Origin: Symbiodinium natans
Lineage: Eukaryota > Sar > Dinophyceae > Suessiales > Symbiodiniaceae
Assembly: GCA_905221605.1 (NCBI GenBank)
Contig: CAJNDS010000021.1
Location: forward strand, 62,001-126,000
DNA: 64,000 bases
Direction of reading: 5' to 3'
The notes under the pieces: generated by a model
Database searches by the model: none
The model's input: only the letters and a program-made list of their open reading frames with translations
What the model was told of the DNA's origin: nothing
Position numbers and translations under genes: made by a program
Shown: positions 9,093 through 20,172 of the stretch, piece by piece
Numbering within the stretch: the first letter of the stretch is position 1
Layout: every line of letters begins with the position of its first letter

Positions 9093-9992
9093 CCTTTTTG
9101 AAGAGTGTGAGCTCGAGAAGGGTTGTGGGTATACGGTCCCTGGCAGGTCCTGCGCGGAAACGGCGGATGTGACCAAGTGATTCGGGAAGTCTTTTGTGGA
9201 CTCCGCCGCTCGGCGGCTTCTGGCCGCAATGCGGGTGATGCTGTACAGGCCCGTGCGTGGGCGTTGCCAACATGGCAGTGCCCTCGCTAATTGTCTCACA
9301 CGGAAAAAGGGGCGCGGTTCTTTCTGAAAGGTCCCAAGTGCTCCATGATGCTCCAGTCGTCTCACGGTCTGCCAGGAAGCGGCGTGCGTATTTCCCTACC
9401 TGCTGCTAATGTTCGGCAGCTACGGAGCGGGGAGATGAGCTCAGGATGGAGAGAGTTTCCTGTGTGTGCTGTGCAGTGCATGGATCAATCCGCACGCCGC
9501 TACCAGATGCCGAGGGCTTTCTTCTACTTCGCGCGATGGCCTGAGTGCAGGGGCCCTAGAGCCCTGGCGTCTCAGGCCAGATCTTGATGAAATGCTGGGT
9601 TCAGGAACGCTCAGCCCTAAATCTTATGCTTCCTATCCCAACCCCTAAAGATCCCTAAAGTGCTAGAGGCCCTTACTGAGCCCAAGGTTGTTGGCCAGGC
9701 TACTTCGACATAATCGGCCACAGCCATCAGGCCCTTCTCGTCCCTCGGTCTCATCCACGGACTGATGCGCATCAGACGCGGACATGGTTTCTTTCTCACC
9801 GCCATGATCAGGAATTCATCGCGCAATGAGTCGTGTGCCATACACCTTGCTTTTTAAGGAGAGCTCCGCACACAAGATATTCACGTCTTTACAACACATG
9901 GTGGGCAACTCACAGATGGCTAGGGGTCGCAGCAGACGCATACAACTTCCTGACTGAGCCATCTATCACGGCAATGACAGGGTCTTGTCGCC
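9093..9992. other. No supported gene
   Basis: Short overlapping ORFs on both strands without recognisable motifs. It holds the unrecognised upstream region of the amidase gene. Confidence 0.4.
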
Positions 9993-10865
9993 ATGCCAGG
10001 GCACTTGCGGGTGGCCTGTGTTCAGATGAATCCGCTTCACAACCAGGTGGAACGAAACTGCGAGTATGCCCTAAATATGTTGAAGAAGAGAGAGCATGAG
10101 TTAAAGGGCTTGGACTTGCTGGTGCTTCCCGAGATGGCATTCACTGGCTATCATTGGCGGGATGCAGACCACATCCAACCTGTGCTGGAGCCAGCCAACG
10201 GCCGAACGCACAAGTGGTGCAAGTCTGTTGCCAAGATGCTGAACTGCGTGGTGTGCTGCGGAGTGCCTCGCAAGATCAGGCGGAAGCGCATGAATTCCAT
10301 GATCGTCACCAGCCCCAAAGGCAAAGTAGTTGAGCATGTAGACAAGGTCCACCTGTATGAGTCGGACAAGACTTGGGCCCAGCCAGGAGAAGGCTTTACG
10401 AGCGTCGAGGCAGTGGAGGGCCTACCGATGTCCCCCGTGGGCTTCGGGATCTGTATGGACATCAATCCCGCAGACTTCAAGGCACCTCCGGAGAAGTTTG
10501 AGTTTGCCAACTTCCACCTGGAGCATAAGTCCAAGCTGCTGGTCTTCACCTCCGCCTGGTGTAAAAACCACCCGGACGACCGGCCCGAGGCCTTCGCGGA
10601 GAAGAGCGACGCGGAGCTCTCCCAGGAGACCATCGATGCCTGGCTCAGCCGCCTCAGGCCCCTCCATGGCAAGGAGGTGATCTTTGTGTGTGCGAACCGC
10701 GTGGGCAAGGAGGAGCTCAGGCTCCTGGGCCGGGACTCGGACCTCTGCAATCAGTTCTGTGGGACGAGCTGCGTGATCGCCCTCCAGGACCAGACAGTGG
10801 TAAAGTCCCTCTCTGCAAGTGAAGAAGATGTACTGGTAGCTGACATACCCATCCCGGGCGGCTAG
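9993..10865 (+). CDS. NTA1: Protein N-terminal asparagine amidohydrolase (Nta1-type, nitrilase superfamily)
   Basis: A 290-residue carbon-nitrogen hydrolase. The catalytic triad is visible in order: Glu47 in LPEMAFTGY, Lys118 in HVDKVHLYE and Cys154 in GFGICMDINP. The GICMD(L/I)NP form around the cysteine is typical of yeast Nta1, which deamidates N-terminal Asn and Gln so that proteins enter the Arg/N-degron pathway. Length is short compared with yeast Nta1 (about 450) but covers the whole catalytic domain, ending in VLVADIPIPGG. ATG 9993 is the first Met and lies 28 residues before the conserved LDLLVLPE strand. The gene has no intron although neighbouring genes are split into tiny exons, which could reflect retroposition. 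Other amidases of the superfamily are the alternative. Confidence 0.75.
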   Translation: MPGHLRVACVQMNPLHNQVERNCEYALNMLKKREHELKGLDLLVLPEMAFTGYHWRDADHIQPVLEPANGRTHKWCKSVAKMLNCVVCCGVPRKIRRKRMNSMIVTSPKGKVVEHVDKVHLYESDKTWAQPGEGFTSVEAVEGLPMSPVGFGICMDINPADFKAPPEKFEFANFHLEHKSKLLVFTSAWCKNHPDDRPEAFAEKSDAELSQETIDAWLSRLRPLHGKEVIFVCANRVGKEELRLLGRDSDLCNQFCGTSCVIALQDQTVVKSLSASEEDVLVADIPIPGG

Positions 10866-11232
10866 CGGGCAAAAAAGTTCTCGGTGCTTGAGGCTACTTC
10901 GGGTAGCTCTGCTCGATGCCTAGCGGCCTAGCAAAAGTCTGGTGTGTGTGTGTGTGTGCATATGTCTGCCTGCCTTGGCGCAGTTCTGGCACCTCTTCGT
11001 GCTGCTGGCAGCTGTGCCTCCGCTGGAGAAACACCAGTTTCTGCGCGTTCCTTTTGCAGTTGTACTTGGAGGTTCATGGTACTTATTAACCAATTATAAT
11101 TGTACTTATAACTGTACTTGCAACCATATTAGCTCCAAGTGGCAATGCCCCATGGTCACGTCAACCGTGTCAGGTGTGTTGGCTGCAAGGATGCTCGGCG
11201 ATGATGACCGAGCTGGCATTCTGCGAGGCTCA
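10866..11232. other. 3' flank of amidase gene, no gene seen
   Basis: A short TG run at 10940-10957 and an AT-rich stretch near 11085-11130; otherwise nothing recognisable. Confidence 0.4.
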
Positions 11233-11409
11233 CCTAAACCCGAAACCCTAAACCCTAAACCCAAACCCTAACGCCTAAACCCTAAACCCTAAACCCTAAA
11301 CCCTAAACCCTAAACCCTAAACCCTAAACCCTAAACCCTAAACCCTAAACCCTAAACCCTAAACCCTAAACCCTAAACCCTAAACCCTAAACCCTAAACC
11401 CTAAACCCT
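11233..11409. repeat. Long telomere-type CCCTAAA array
   Basis: About 175 bp: variant units at the left, then some twenty near-perfect CCCTAAA units. Confidence 0.95.
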
Positions 11410-11419
11410 GCTGGCAAGA

Positions 11420-11580
11420 CGCTTCTGGAGGATGAGGGGTTTTTGTTGCCAAGCAGGAGGTGCCTGAAGCGGGCGTGGTTCTCCTTCCGTGAGCAGCGGC
11501 GCGACAGATGCGTAGATCTCGGCATGCAGGTGGTCGGAAAAGAGGTGCAGCGCGCATCAGAAGCTGTCGCAGCGTCGGTC
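11420..11580 (+). CDS. Exon-like segment after telomeric array
   Basis: Reads TLLEDEGFLLPSRRCLKRAW and then QRRDRCVDLGMQVVGKEVQR in one frame after GCTGGCAAG, ending near a further decayed CCCTAAA motif at 11581. Charged and non-repetitive, so possibly coding; family unknown. Confidence 0.3.
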
Positions 11581-12820
11581 ACCCTGAACCCTAAGCCTTG
11601 TACACTGCAGACCCGAAATCTTGAACCGAATTGGCTCGAACAGCCTCGAAGGGAAGAATCGGGCTCTGTGACATCGACAGCTCCTAGTTTGAATGAGCTT
11701 CGAGCTCACAGCCTTCCCCCTTCTGGGGATTGAGTGCTGCCCTTAGTCAGCCCCAGTTTAAACGAATTCAATCCTTCCATCCTAAGTCTGGCTCGAGGCG
11801 CTTTCTTTATGGATACATCTATCAGTTTCCTGAGTTTGCAGCTCAGTCTTTATGGTCAGCTGTCAACCCTGGGTGTCTTTGTGAAATTTTCTTTGGAGGT
11901 CCTTCAAGCGTTGCTGCAAAGGGCCTCTGAAGACACTTCTGGACTACGACGAGGGCGTGTACTGGCAGGTCTTCTAGTTCTACTAGTGTGCCGTTTGGGG
12001 CTTTTGCTGGTTGCACCATGTTAGACCATGGCTCTGCATCAGCAGCGGCCAATCCGAGCCTGCCTACCCTGGTCAGGTAGCAAAACACCTGGGTGTTGGC
12101 ATCAAAGTGTTTCAGCACCATGCTCGATCGTGCTAGCTGGATGCTTCAATTTCTCACACATTCGCCGACATTTTGCCCCAAGTGCTTAAGGTTTGGCGTC
12201 CTGGGCTATGATCTCGCATGGCGAAGGACCCACCTGGCTCTGTGCATTTGTCCGAGGGATTCCGAGGGTCCGGCAGGAGCTTGTCACTTGCCGAGCCACG
12301 CATGCTTTGCGGGGTGCTCAGTTGCTCAACACTGTTCAAGGGCGGATCGTTTTTGCAGCTTTGCAGACGCCCCCCTGTCAGATTCGCTCATGCTCCAAAA
12401 TTGCTTCGCCGTTCAGCTGGTTTCATGATCGGCCAGGTCCTGACACATGAATAGTTGTGCACGCATGCCCGTGTCCTGACTAGCCGCAACCAGCCATCCT
12501 GACTAGCCAGACTTCCAAATTTCGACCCACATATCCGGCGGAATGCGCAATGGCGGTGCCGGAGTCAGATTGCAAGAGGCCACGGTGGAGGCACCAGAGC
12601 AGTCGGACAAGCATCCAAAACACAAAACCATCCTAAGCCCTTTTGACAGGCTGACGCGGACCCGGCGTTCTACCCTTTGGTAAGGCTTCCAGAGTTTCTC
12701 ATGTGCAGCAAGTAGCTCAACTAGCATGAAAGGGCGACTCCCATTCTTGTACTCGCTGCAGCCCTCATGAAGCATCCTGACCAGGCCAGAGGATGGAGAT
12801 GTTCTGGATGCAGGACTTAG
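11581..12820. other. Weak minus-strand coding candidates only
   Basis: Minus-strand frames at 12503-12775 (HEGCSEYKNGSRPFMLVELL) and 11843-12121 look protein-like but carry no recognisable domain and no convincing splice sites. The plus strand shows nothing. Confidence 0.25.
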
Positions 12821-12823
12821 CAG

Positions 12824-12854
12824 GGGTTTAGGGTTTAGGGTTTAGGGTTTAGGG
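12824..12854. repeat. Short TTTAGGG array
   Basis: Four units, isolated from any C-rich partner. Confidence 0.85.
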
Positions 12855-12859
12855 TCTGG

Positions 12860-14090
12860 AGGCATGAGTCGACCGCGTGGGGACAGGACGCTGGAAGAGG
12901 CCCCAGGCAGGCGAAGGCGACGCCAAAGGCACGCCGGCATTGTTGAAGTCGTTGGGCAGCATCGCTACCCATCTCGTGGCCCGGGGGAAACGGCTGTTTT
13001 GTAGTTTAAACCCCTGCCAGGCATTCTTGTCTACCTGACGGGAGCGCGGTCGCTTCTGTCTTTGTGGATCCTCGCGGACCACTTCGCTCATCGTGCAGCT
13101 TGGTTTTTTACTAACACGTGCTACAGGGGTTCAGGAATTACGCAGTTTGGGTTTTTATTTTGCTTGGACTGTGTTGGTATAAGGGGGGGGAAGGGTGCCG
13201 CTTGCCATGATGGGATGCTCGAGCAATGACTTAAGCGACTCAAGTTCTTGAGGCAAGTGTCTTCACAGACCGCGCAAATGTTGCCGTCGCAGCCTTCATC
13301 ATGATGAGCTGCTTGGACTTGCAACGAAGATACCGGTGCAAGCACACGGGGCTTCAGAGGCAAAAGAGAGTTTTTGCTCTCCAAGAGAGAAGAACTCACG
13401 GGGCGCGTCTTGTTGTGAGAGGCGGCTTCGTAACGCACTGGGCCTACGGCACCCGAGACTTCTCGAGCTGTGGAGCTGTGTTTCAGTTCCTCGTCAGGAC
13501 CGCGCACGTTGATTTCTGAGAGTTAAGCCAGCATCACGAGCAGTCCGAACCTCAGAACTGCACACCAGTTCCCTGAGCAGGCGCATTGGCCGTGTTGCCC
13601 TCACTACCTACTTTGCCATGCTGGCGGCGCTTGGCACTTTGGCAGTGCAGACTCACATCCCGGGCTGGAGGCCCTGACTCAAAGCCCGTGAGCTAAGCGC
13701 CTAATCGCCTCAAGCCGAAAGTCCCTAAAGTCCCTAAAGGCCTGAACGCTGCAAGAACAAGAGTAATAGCAAGAATCGACACCCCCATTTTTTCCCCTAC
13801 TTCCGATGAACCCGAGTAGCCCGAAAGCCTTGAACCTCAGACCCTGAGCTTTGCACCTGAAAAGGCACTTGGCCCGCTGCATGCTCTTCGTAGAGCCCTG
13901 GCTACAGCCAGAAAACTGGTGCCCCGATGGGCAAAGCTGGACCATCGCGGCACTCCTGCCCAGCTGGTGGCTCAGGGTTTAGGGGTCTTCAGGGTCGCCG
14001 GACTGAGGGTTTTCCCCAAACGCTCTACAGTCGGGGTTCCAGATTCATTTAGGGATTGCCGACATTCTGAGGACTGTTGCCGGGTTCCTG
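12860..14090. other. No supported gene
   Basis: Minus-strand ORFs 12849-13091 and 13121-13507 and plus ORF 13301-13519 overlap without recognisable motifs. 13700-13860 has decayed telomere-like pieces. Confidence 0.35.
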
Positions 14091-14220
14091 GCTCCCTTTG
14101 TCTCCATTTGTCTCCCTTTGTCTCCCTTTGTCTCCCTTTGTCTCCCTTTGTCTCCCTTTGTCTCCCTTCGTCTCCCTTGGTCTCCCTTTGTCTCCCTTTG
14201 TCTCCCTTTGTCTCCCTTCA
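14091..14220. repeat. 10-bp minisatellite TCTCCCTTTG
   Basis: About twelve copies of TCTCCCTTTG with single-base variants, plus a few more after an interruption (14250-14283). As the unit is 10 bp and stop-free, all + frames read the same LSPFVSLCLP-type peptide. Confidence 0.9.
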
Positions 14221-14283
14221 TGTGGGTGGCTCTGCCGGGTTGCTGTGCTCCTCGTCTCCCTTCGTCTCCCTTCGTCTCTCGTT

Positions 14284-15027
14284 GTTTCCACTATGTCTTT
14301 GACGTGCCTTTGACTGTTTGGGGTCTTTGGTGGTGTAACTTTCCGTCTACTTGTAGGGGTTTTCTCGTTGCCCGAAGTCAGACAAAGCAACATCCTTGCA
14401 TGGTAAGCAGGCTCCTTTACATCGTTCGCCCAACACCCAGCATCGACGGGAGGCTGCTTTACCCACTGATGAAGCATGTGCTGGGCCGCATGGAGCTACG
14501 CTATGGCGTCCCTGGCCTCCTTCCACTCGTGTTTCTGCGCCCCAGCAGCACCAAGTCATCCAAAGTGTCGTGTGCCCACACACGCTGCCAACACCCACAT
14601 GTCCGCGGTGGCGTGCCGCCAGGTTGTGGATGATATCCGCTGCGCCCAGTTTGGCGGTCTTCATGCTGCAGGGTGGCTTCCTGACCAACACACAGCACAA
14701 CCTCGCCTATGTCTGGCCCCCGAGCCAGGTGCCAGATTTTGCAATCGGCGTGGTGCCCCGACTTGAGTTGTTCACGTATCTGGTAGGATGTGGCGAAGGG
14801 CTTGTCATGGTGAGCCAGTCGATACAACCGCACTGTATCAGAGTGGTCCGAGTCAGCTGTCGATATAGCATCAGCCAAGATTGCAGCGATGCTGGCCAAG
14901 CGGCATGATGCAAGCTCTGCAAAGTCAGGTGGCTCGGAAGCTCCATGGCCATGAGATCCAGTGTAGTCTGCATATTCCGCATCACGGTACGCTGTCAGAG
15001 CTGAGCCCAGCAATCTTGATAGGTTGT
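14284..15027. other. Minus-strand ORF 14501-15013, unassigned
   Basis: A 170-residue minus-strand frame (DTVRLYRLAHHDKPFATSYQ, GPDIGEVVLCVGQEATLQHE) has a protein-like composition, but I recognise no family. A second minus frame overlaps it, so neither is certain. Confidence 0.25.
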
Positions 15028-15053
15028 CCCTAAACCCTAAACTCTAAACCCCA
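15028..15053. repeat. Short CCCTAAA array
   Basis: Three and a half units, one degenerate. Confidence 0.75.
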
Positions 15054-15200
15054 CATATCTTGCCTTTGAACCGACGTGGCCGTGGCAGGGCTGCCACCTG
15101 CCTGGCTGCGGGGTCTCCTTGCAGATCTCGCCTTGATCTCCATCTTCGCTGTGGTGTGGCCTGGTTGCAGCTTGCTGAAGAAGTGTGCCACTACGCATCG

Positions 15201-15306
15201 TTAAGCCCAAAGCCCAAAAAGCCCAAAAAGCCCAAAACGCCCAAGAAGCCCAAGAAGCCCCAAAAGGCCAAGAAGCCCAAAAAACCCAAGAAGCCCAAGA
15301 AGCCCC
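15201..15306. repeat. 9-bp AAGCCCAAA-type minisatellite
   Basis: Imperfect AAGCCCAAA/AAGCCCAAG units that read Lys-Lys-Pro in one frame; a simple repeat, not a protein. Confidence 0.85.
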
Positions 15307-17477
15307 TAATCTCGAACCACGAAACCTTAAGCCTGCACATCCTTCCGGGTGAGATCTTCTGCGCTTGTGCCAGGTTGCTGGTGCCTAGCTCGGGCTACCA
15401 CGAGGCTGCTTCGAGTGTCAGACCGTGTCGGTTGTCAGAGAGTCTTTGGATCGGGAGTTTCAGGCTTAAAGGGCCACGCCTTTGAAGACCCCTGAAGGGC
15501 CAAGTACCCACATTCTACATCTTTGAAAGATACATACATACATACATGCATACATACATACATACATATTGTTATATATATATATATATACAGAGTATAA
15601 GATTGAAAATTTTGAGCCCCTCCCCAGGGCTGGGAGCCCCTCTTCAACCACAGCCTGGGTCCGCTCTGGGCCCTCTTCTTCTACGGCTCCGCTGCGGACG
15701 CGGGCTCAGGCCGGGCAGGTTCCACCAAAACAGGGCCTTCCTTAAGCCTGCAGAGTCCGCCTCAAACAAGTGTTCTGAAAACCTGAAGCCTCTGAGCCCA
15801 TGTAAGCCCCTCAGCCTATGACCTGTACGCTGCCTGGAACTTTGCAGATCCCGCATCCCTCTGAGGGATTTCGGCGTGCATTCTGGCTGCGCCACCTTTG
15901 GCCTTTCTGGGAAGGTACAGCTTCGAGGCCACGGCACAAACTCAACTCGGCCCCCCCCCCCCCCACCCAAACCCAAAAGATTGGGAGTTCAAAGAGTTCA
16001 AGTCAAAAAGGATGTGCTTTGCATCTGAGAGGCTCTGTGGAGCTGAGGGGATCTTGAGGTAAGCTTCCTTTCTTCATCTGGGCAATGCTTTGGTCCTCAT
16101 TTTTGGGAAGCCTAGAAAGGGTCCCCTGTTTTCGGCAATCCCCACCCGCGCTTCTCGGAAGGTTTTCTTGTTCCAGCAGCCGCTCTTCTCGGCTTTCGAG
16201 CCCCTTGGGCAGCCATCAGTTTGCACAGGTTGCCCGTCGGACGCTACGTAATCTGCTTGGAAGACGTAGTCTTCTTGCGCTCAGGATTGTCTGGATTGCC
16301 GGCATGAATGAGGCCCGGGCCGCTTCGGCGCGCCGTCTGCGCCCATGTGGTCACGTTAAGGTTATGTCGCGTCATGGCAAGGTTCTGCCTATGTGGATGT
16401 TTGCAATAAGCTTTCTGGTGGCCTGGCAGGCAGTTTTAGGGGCCGGTCGATCAGTTTCTCTGAGTCCCAAGAGCATCTCTCTCCATCGAGTCTCGGCTGA
16501 GGTGTCCCTGTACACCCTCTCCGGAATCTATGCGGAGTGCATCGAGGCGCTCGGGTCGATCTTGCGTTTGCGTGCTCTCCTTCTCCGTTTGCTCCACAGG
16601 CACCCTTTGTAAGTTGCCTGCGATCAGCAACATCAAGCTGGAAGTGAGATGGATGCAGGCTTCTGCCGTCTCACACACTTTATCGATTTAGTGGGTCAGG
16701 TGCATGTCAAGCCGGGACACGGTTTCTGGAGAGTCTCTGTCTCAGAGACGCATATGTGGAGAGCTGGAACACAAAGAGCTTCCCAGCAGTGGCGGCAAGA
16801 GAGGGGTCACCACAACAGGCTTGACATACTTCGCACCCATTAACACCTTATGCAGTTTATCCCTTAGTACCCTTCCGTCGCCTACAACCCCCAAACCACC
16901 CAACACCCCCAGCCGTGACGGCGGTACCTCAATGGCTTGCAAAAGGGTTTGGCCTTTCGGGGCTCGTGATGACACTGAAGCACCTATCGCAGTGTTGTGG
17001 ATCGGCCACGCAATCTATAGCCCGGGACACCTTTGGCACGCCGCAGGCCTCGTGCAAGCTGTTTGCAAAAACTTCCGCCAATGCTGTAGCAACTTTAGCT
17101 GGAGTGGAGCTGCTTTTGCTTCTTCCCTGTTGTGCAGGCACCGGAACCTCAATAGCAGTCATGGCCAACCGAGTTCTGGCAGTGCTGGCGACCGCTGCAG
17201 TTGTGGTGCGGGTCACAGGTTTTACGCCCACTGCCCACTCCGGCAATAAGCCGCAGACGTAGCCGAAGATCCTAGAAGTGTAAGATGTGATGAGCAATTC
17301 CCAGTCTCTGCAGCATGTGGGAGCCTGTGGCCTCCCGATGTGTGTTGTTGCTTTTAGACGCTGGAGGCGGTGCTGCTTCGAAGCGAGGCCAGTTCCGCTC
17401 AATGCTTGAGTGCAGCTCTGCTCCACAGATCCTCTAGATTCCCATCTGCGGGTAACCTCCTCTTCAGGCGCACCCTA
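15307..17477. other. No confident gene; microsatellite and one possible presequence
   Basis: 15528-15592 holds ATAC and TA repeats. Plus ORFs 16085-16612 and 16704-17249 and minus ORF 16929-17426 have no recognisable domain. ATG 17161 starts MANRVLAVLATAAVVVRVTG followed by FTPTA, which could be a signal-peptide exon of a plastid-targeted protein, but no downstream exon was found. Confidence 0.25.
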
Positions 17478-17885
17478 GACCCTGAACCCTAAACCCTAAA
17501 CCACCTACATGTACCTCGTTGGCACAGCTCATGCAAACAGCGAAAGCATCCCGGAGGCCTTTGTCTCAGGAGTGCCGCAGCGGTCAGTGCAGCTGTCTTC
17601 CAAGGCCATTCGGGCCATGTGGGCAGTTCTCTAAGTGATGGCCCCTTTCTGGGTACCACGTTGAAAACTGCGAAGTCCTGTGATATCCGAGGAACCACCC
17701 CCCGCAAGGGACCATAACTTCGGGAATCTCCCATGAGTGAGGCATGTCGTTGCTGCAACTGGTCCCATCACATTTGAGCTTCTTTGGGGGGGTTTTGTTC
17801 TAATTTTGTTTTTCGATTTTTCGCGGTTTAGACCCTAAACCCTAAACCCTTAACCTTTAAACCTTCAACTCCAGACTCTAAACCG
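17478..17885. repeat. Two short CCCTAAA arrays (17478-17503, 17831-17885)
   Basis: The first has three units. The second starts with perfect units and decays. The second pairs with the G-rich stretch at 17995-18070. Confidence 0.75.
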
Positions 17886-17994
17886 CTCCCGTCGGTGAGA
17901 GGTGGCCTTGGCAGCCGAGTCCGGAACTGAGCACCATAGCAGGGTTTCAGGCAGGGATGACGTTGAGGGTGCTTCGGATCTTTTTTTCGGGCTT

Positions 17995-18070
17995 AAAGTT
18001 TAGGGTTTGAGGCTTCGGGTTCCGGGCTTTGGGAGGGATATTTGAGGTGTTGAGGGTTTAGGGTTTCGGG
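17995..18070. repeat. Degenerate TTTAGGG stretch
   Basis: TTTAGGG, TTCGGG and GGTTTCGGGG variants; right arm of a C-to-G pair with about 109 bp of core. Confidence 0.7.
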
Positions 18071-18570
18071 GAATTTCTGACGGTAGCCCAGTTGAGGTCC
18101 GGCAGTGGAAGCTCCTTCTCCCTGACGGAGTACCCGGACCGCGCCTGAAGAGTCCCTACGCTTCAGGGTCCAGAGTCTAGGGAACCAATATGGTCACTTC
18201 TCTAAACTCTGGTCCTTTTTGGGGGTTGCTAGTCTAAGGCGGCCCCCGAATATTTAGGGCACCCGAAATGGGGGATCATGATTTTGAGGACTGACCCATT
18301 CTGTTGACAACCCTGAAGCTCCACCCATGTCCAGGAGAATGAGGAGAACATCGGCAGTGCCTCGATTGCCAGGGGCTCAGCCGGACGAAGGCACGGGAAC
18401 ACCGAAAACCCCTTGGAATCGAGTCAGGAACTCACAAAAGTGTGTTGCCAGGGTACCATACGGCGTTTTCTGCATTACTTTGCTCAGAACAAGCACACAT
18501 TATGCTTGATAGAAAAAGTCCTCTTCTTTCCATTGTTGCCACTCGCCATAGAATACAACCCTACTATGTA
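18071..18570. other. No supported gene
   Basis: A small ORF at 18327-18509 has no recognisable domain. 18186-18300 is AT-mixed and may contain a decayed interspersed repeat. Confidence 0.35.
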
Positions 18571-18680
18571 AACCCGAACCCCGAAAACCTAAACCCGAAA
18601 CCCTAACCCTCAACCCGAAATCCTAATCCTAAACCCTAAGCCCTAAACCCTAAACCCTAAACCCTAAGCCCTAAACCCTA
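18571..18680. repeat. CCCTAAA array, decayed to perfect
   Basis: Left half variant (CCCGAAAC, CCCTAACC), right half perfect. It lies just upstream of a poly-C tract and a splice acceptor at 18722. Confidence 0.9.
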
Positions 18681-18722
18681 TGTAACAAGAACCCCCTCCT
18701 CCCCCCCCCCCCCCCCTGCCAG

Positions 18723-19235
18723 CAAAAGGTGTTCTGGGGCATCTTCGGCCTCCTTCTGCCCCTCCTCGGCGGCTTCACCACTGGCCTGATCTTCGCTGCC
18801 ATCGGCGCCTCGGACGGATCCCTAACGTCCCTGAGCCCCTTACGTTCCTTTGTTAAGGAAGTCTAGGGTCGTTTAGGGTTTAGGGTTTAAGATAGTTTAG
18901 GGTTTTTTGGGTTTGGGGTTTAGGGGTACCGGAGCCCAAGACAGCTTCGAAAGCCTGCCCCGAGCAGGCTACGGCCTGAAGACTGGTGGAATTATGGACT
19001 TCGTGAAGAAGCAGAAGCCGCTTGGCCTCAACACCTCTGAGTTGTGTAGATGTACGAAGCACTCTTGTTTCAGCGCATCTGCTCCAAGGGATTCATTCCA
19101 GAGTTACAGTGTTCAGGGCTTCAGGGCTTCAGGGCTTAGGGCGTAGGGTCTTGCCGCTGAGTGCAGCTGCTCGCAGGGCTCTGGCGGAGTACGCCGAGTA
19201 CGTCACGACCGTGGAAGACCTTGGCAAGAAGGGGG
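18723..19235 (+). CDS. Three exons of an unrecognised gene (18723-18860, 18955-19041, 19167-19235)
   Basis: Exon a follows a C-rich tract and CTGCCAG and encodes a membrane-helix-like stretch (IFGLLLPLLGGFTTGLIFAA) ending LSPLRSFVKE before GTCTAGGG, where a TTTAGGG stretch starts. Exon b follows AAGACAG and reads YGLKTGGIMDFVKKQKPLGL. Exon c follows GAGTGCAG, reads ARRALAEYAEYVTTVEDLGK and ends at a strong GTGAGT donor. Whether all three belong to one gene, or to the methyltransferase gene starting near 20173, is not known. Confidence 0.4.
18866..18925. repeat. TTTAGGG stretch at a donor
   Basis: Degenerate TTTAGGG units start within a few bases of the candidate donor at 18861; right arm of the pair with 18571-18680. 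Confidence 0.8.
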
Positions 19236-19979
19236 GTGAGTATGGCCTGAAGGCGAAGGGGTTCTTAAGGAAGCTAGGAAGGCGCTGTAAGGCTGCACAA
19301 GGCGACGCCGTGCCGTTGACGATGACTCCCAACACGTCCTGTTGAGGCGTACAACTTTGTCGCGAAGAAGATCCCGGAGATGACGAAGTGAGCGGTCGAT
19401 GTAGTGGCAGGTGCTCGGCATGTGCTGTGGAAGCCTGCCGAGTGCCCCAATCCACGCCGAGGAAAGGCTCGGCAGCTTTTGTTAGCGAAGAGAGGTGGCG
19501 TCGATGCTTAGCCCGGATGGGCTGGAGTGGAATGGCCGGGCTTGATTTTGTTCAGTTGGCTGCTACCATTCTGAACATAGGGGCCCCAGACAACCATGTT
19601 CCACTCCGTGTGATTGACGGACAGTATAGAGAGCCTAGTTGATTGCAACTTTTTGTCAAAGGGAAGGGACGTGGGTGAGTCGGATAGAAAAGAGCCGTGG
19701 TGCGGCGTCATCGCCCGGGTAGTGCTTGCCTCAGGTTTCATCTCTGGCCATAAGGCCCTAAGGTACCTGGGCAGTTAGAGATGCCTAAGGAAAGTAATGT
19801 CACCTGTAGCAGAACATGTTCTTGAGTTGGGGTACTTACATTCTAGTCCTGCCCACAAGCTCCTCAAACCCTGAAGCCCAGCCTGACCAGGGTACATCAA
19901 AGTCTGCGAAGCTTATCCCCAAACCCAAAGCCTTGCCCTGAAGGCATTTCGCACCTGATCACTGACTACCCCTGAACCT

Positions 19980-20130
19980 TCCCTAAACCCTACAGACCCC
20001 CAAACCCGAAAAGAACCCTCAAAATCCCAAGACAAAGCCCCCCCTAAAAACAACAACAATGCACAGACCAGGCCCTTCCGAAACCCTAAGCCCTAAAACC
20101 CCTCGAAGCCCTAAACCCTCAACCCCAAAC
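19980..20130. repeat. Decayed CCCTAAA stretch
   Basis: Scattered CCCTAAACC, CCCTCAACC and CCCCAAACC pieces; left arm of a pair whose core is a methyltransferase exon. Confidence 0.65.
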
Positions 20131-20172
20131 CCTCTTGCAAAAAGCCCCCTAGAAAGCATTCAACGCGCCGAG

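Noticed and set aside
11233-11409. True chromosome end
   Set aside because: Unique sequence continues on both sides and similar arrays occur dozens of times in both orientations, so they are interstitial.
14501-15013. 170-codon minus ORF as a retrotransposon polyprotein piece
   Set aside because: No RT, integrase or protease motif could be seen; kept only as an unassigned ORF in the block description.
16704-17249. 181-codon + ORF
   Set aside because: Overlaps an equally long minus ORF, has no motif and no coding-like composition; likely chance.
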